A stretch of 7,286 nt of DNA. Origin: SAR202 cluster bacterium. GTDB lineage: Bacteria > Chloroflexota > Dehalococcoidia > Lucifugimonadales > JASMAO01. The translations under genes were made by a program, and so were the position numbers. The DNA lies in the NCBI GenBank assembly GCA_030754315.1, contig JASMAO010000065.1, positions 1 to 7,286 of the forward strand, read 5' to 3'. The notes below the pieces were generated by a model, which worked only from the letters and a program-made list of their open reading frames with translations, was not told where the DNA came from and did not search any database. Position 1 is the stretch's first letter, and each line of letters starts with the position of its first letter. Shown here in pieces: positions 5,838-7,286 of the stretch.

Positions 5838-6794
5838 GTGGACGTAACCATTAGCGTTAGCCGCTATAATCCCGACTCAAATCTTCCGGGATCCTACTTT
5901 CAGGACTATCAGATCGAGGTTGATGATTCTTCAACGGTTCTCGATGCTCTGATCAAGGTGCGTGAAGAGATTGACGGTAGCCTCGCCCTACGGTGCTCGT
6001 GCCGGAGCGCTATATGTGGTTCATGCGCTATGCGCATTAATGGGCAGGCTAGACTCGCATGCAATACAAAGATCACGGACATACTCAAACGGGGGAGTGG
6101 TTCCGTTAGCGTTGAACCGGCGGGCAACATGACCGTTGTCAAAGATTTAGTGGTCGACTTTTCACCCTTTTGGACTAAGGTTCGTCAAATTGAGCCATGG
6201 CTTCAGCCGAATAGACCGCCTCCAGAACAGGAATATATCGCTGATGACGATGACATGCTACACCTAGCTGGTGTGATGGATTGCATAATGTGTGGAGCTT
6301 GTGTCTCTGACTGCACAGTTCTGAACGTAGACAAGAATTTCCTTGGTCCAGCGGCCTTAGCTAAAGCCTACAGGTTTGTTGCTGATCCTCGCGACGATGC
6401 CGACGTGATCCGACTAGGCGACCTAAACAAATATGGTGGTATTTGGGATTGCACCCGATGCATGCAGTGTGTTGAGGTATGCCCTAAAGATGTCGATCCT
6501 ATGAGTCGCATTATGGCTTTGCGTGATAAGGCCATGGAGGAAGGCTACACGAAGACGTACGGTGCCCGCCATGCGAAAGCTTTCTCAGACTTGGTTGAGC
6601 ACAGTGGATGGTTAAATGAACTTCAACTCCCTATCAGGACCTTCGGACTTTTTAATGTTAAGCAGATGTTCAAACTTTTCCCTGTAGGCATTCGATCGAT
6701 AATCAACGGCAAACTACCACCGATTGTTCATAGGAGCATCACGGGTGTGGAGAATGTGCGGCGTATTTTTGAAAGGGTGAGGGATAAAAGATGA
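5838..6794 (+). CDS. sdhB: Succinate dehydrogenase/fumarate reductase iron-sulfur subunit with an extra cluster cysteine and HdrC-like C-terminal extension
   Basis: A 318-residue protein that relays electrons from SdhA. The N-terminal ferredoxin domain has 2Fe-2S ligands Cys55, Cys60, Cys63 and Cys75, with an additional Cys53. The C-terminal domain has C149-x2-C152-x2-C155-x3-C159 and C205-x2-C208-x2-C211-x3-C215-P. In classical enzymes such as E. coli SdhB the position of Cys208 is not cysteine and the neighbouring centre is 3Fe-4S. With cysteine there, two 4Fe-4S clusters are expected, as reported for archaeal E-type enzymes. After about residue 235 there are some 80 residues beyond the E. 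coli length, including HAKAFSDLVEHSGWLNE, which resemble HdrC-type proteins and may dock the CCG subunit. GTG start with GAGG ten bases upstream. The stop overlaps the next gene as ATGA, so the two are translationally coupled. Confidence 0.94.
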   Translation: MDVTISVSRYNPDSNLPGSYFQDYQIEVDDSSTVLDALIKVREEIDGSLALRCSCRSAICGSCAMRINGQARLACNTKITDILKRGSGSVSVEPAGNMTVVKDLVVDFSPFWTKVRQIEPWLQPNRPPPEQEYIADDDDMLHLAGVMDCIMCGACVSDCTVLNVDKNFLGPAALAKAYRFVADPRDDADVIRLGDLNKYGGIWDCTRCMQCVEVCPKDVDPMSRIMALRDKAMEEGYTKTYGARHAKAFSDLVEHSGWLNELQLPIRTFGLFNVKQMFKLFPVGIRSIINGKLPPIVHRSITGVENVRRIFERVRDKR

Positions 6795-7270
6795 GGTATG
6801 CTTTCTATCCAGGCTGTGTCGCTCGCGGTGCGTGTCCAGAACTCTATGCGGCCACGATTGAGGTCTGCAACATCTTAGGCATAGAATTGGAATTAGAGGC
6901 TCTGAGTGGAGCGTCATGTACTGGGTCAGGTGTTCTCCAAGAAAAAAACCTACGGCTTGCCGATACCCTCAATGCCCGGACCTTCGCTATGGCGGAGGCG
7001 ACCGGTTTACCTTTGATGACAATTTGTTCCACATGCCAAGGCGTCATGTCCCAGGCCAATGAACGTCTCAAGGCTGATTCCTCTTATTTAGCTGAGATCA
7101 ACGCTGATTTGGCTGAAGAAGGGCTTCAGTACAAAGGAACCGCAGATCCTCGGCACCTGCTTTGGGTGTTAATCGAGTTGTCTGGGATTTTCGACACACA
7201 CCAAATAGTCCTATTAAGCTTAATAGTGCCAAGCCTGGAAGATATGGAGAAGCGAACAGTGGACCATTAG
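6791..7270 (+). CDS. CCG-domain (HdrB/SdhE-like) third subunit, apparently truncated after the first CCG domain
   Basis: A 159-residue product of the CCG family (PF02754): heterodisulfide reductase subunit B and the archaeal-type SdhE, not the E. coli FAD assembly factor also called SdhE. The motif is Cys9, then Cys43-Thr44, then Cys79-x2-Cys82 (TICSTCQGV). The usual Cys-Cys pair is Cys-Thr here. Up to about residue 130 (RHLLWVLIE) it reads like a normal family member. The last 29 residues do not resemble the expected continuation toward a second CCG domain, and the protein stops at 159 where full-length relatives have about 290. Inspecting the other two plus frames over 7170-7286 shows no second CCG domain. 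It may be a disrupted gene, an assembly junction, or a real single-domain variant. Strong GAGGG ribosome-binding site at 6779-6783, seven bases before the ATG; the start overlaps the sdhB stop by 4 bases. It would take electrons from SdhB. Confidence 0.8.
   Translation: MRYAFYPGCVARGACPELYAATIEVCNILGIELELEALSGASCTGSGVLQEKNLRLADTLNARTFAMAEATGLPLMTICSTCQGVMSQANERLKADSSYLAEINADLAEEGLQYKGTADPRHLLWVLIELSGIFDTHQIVLLSLIVPSLEDMEKRTVDH
7211..7226. repeat. Perfect 16-base palindrome in the divergent tail of the CCG gene
   Basis: CTATTAAGCTTAATAG is identical to its own reverse complement and is not extended by flanking bases (C before, T after). It lies within the part of the CCG gene that departs from the family. 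There is no T tract after it and no loop, so it is not a terminator. It could be a protein-binding site, the mark of a rearrangement, or chance. Confidence 0.6.
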
Positions 7271-7286
7271 CCTTGCCAGGAACCTA

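Noticed and set aside
7100..7281. Minus-strand open frame at the right edge with a hydrophobic stretch
   Set aside because: It is antisense to the conserved part of the CCG gene, has no good start codon or ribosome-binding site, and is bounded by a stop at the window edge.

Overview
The window looks like a piece of a bacterial chromosome of moderate GC content. The best guess at host is an uncultured Chloroflexota-type organism (for example the marine SAR202/Dehalococcoidia branch). This rests on gene content only: a BNR/Asp-box protein opening with a WRxVGPFRGGRV block, an ABC transporter with a THI5-like lipoprotein, and a non-classical succinate dehydrogenase with an HdrB-like third subunit. 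No rRNA or other marker gene is present, so the assignment is an inference.

Layout. (1) Positions 1-400, minus strand: the N-terminal part of a BNR/sialidase-like beta-propeller protein that runs off the left edge. (2) 401-685: a 285-base divergent intergenic region with a spaced 10-base direct repeat. (3) 686-955, plus: a small YkvA/DUF1232 membrane protein. (4) 956-1168: an intergenic leader with an extended -10 promoter candidate, a predicted three-way-junction RNA fold, a mutually exclusive small hairpin and a T7 tract ending at the next start codon. (5) 1169-3802, plus: a tightly overlapping ABC importer operon (ATPase, permease, THI5/NMT1-like lipoprotein) closed by a likely intrinsic terminator. 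(6) 3803-4005: a promoter region. (7) 4006-7270, plus: a succinate dehydrogenase/fumarate reductase cluster made of flavoprotein SdhA, iron-sulfur protein SdhB and a CCG-domain protein of the SdhE/HdrB type that appears cut short after its first CCG domain.

How they work together. The ABC genes should form one importer for a small heteroaromatic or vitamin-like ligand; pyrimidine thiamin precursors and riboflavin are known ligands of this family, but the substrate here cannot be fixed. In the Sdh cluster, electrons would pass from the covalent FAD of SdhA through the Fe-S centres of SdhB to the CCG subunit. SdhB carries an extra cysteine predicted to make its third centre a 4Fe-4S cluster, as in archaeal E-type enzymes and thiol:fumarate reductase. 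No classical cytochrome b anchor (SdhC/D) lies in the window.

The items most worth a second look are the structured leader upstream of the ABC operon, the truncated CCG subunit with a perfect 16-base palindrome in its divergent tail, and the altered cluster ligation of SdhB.
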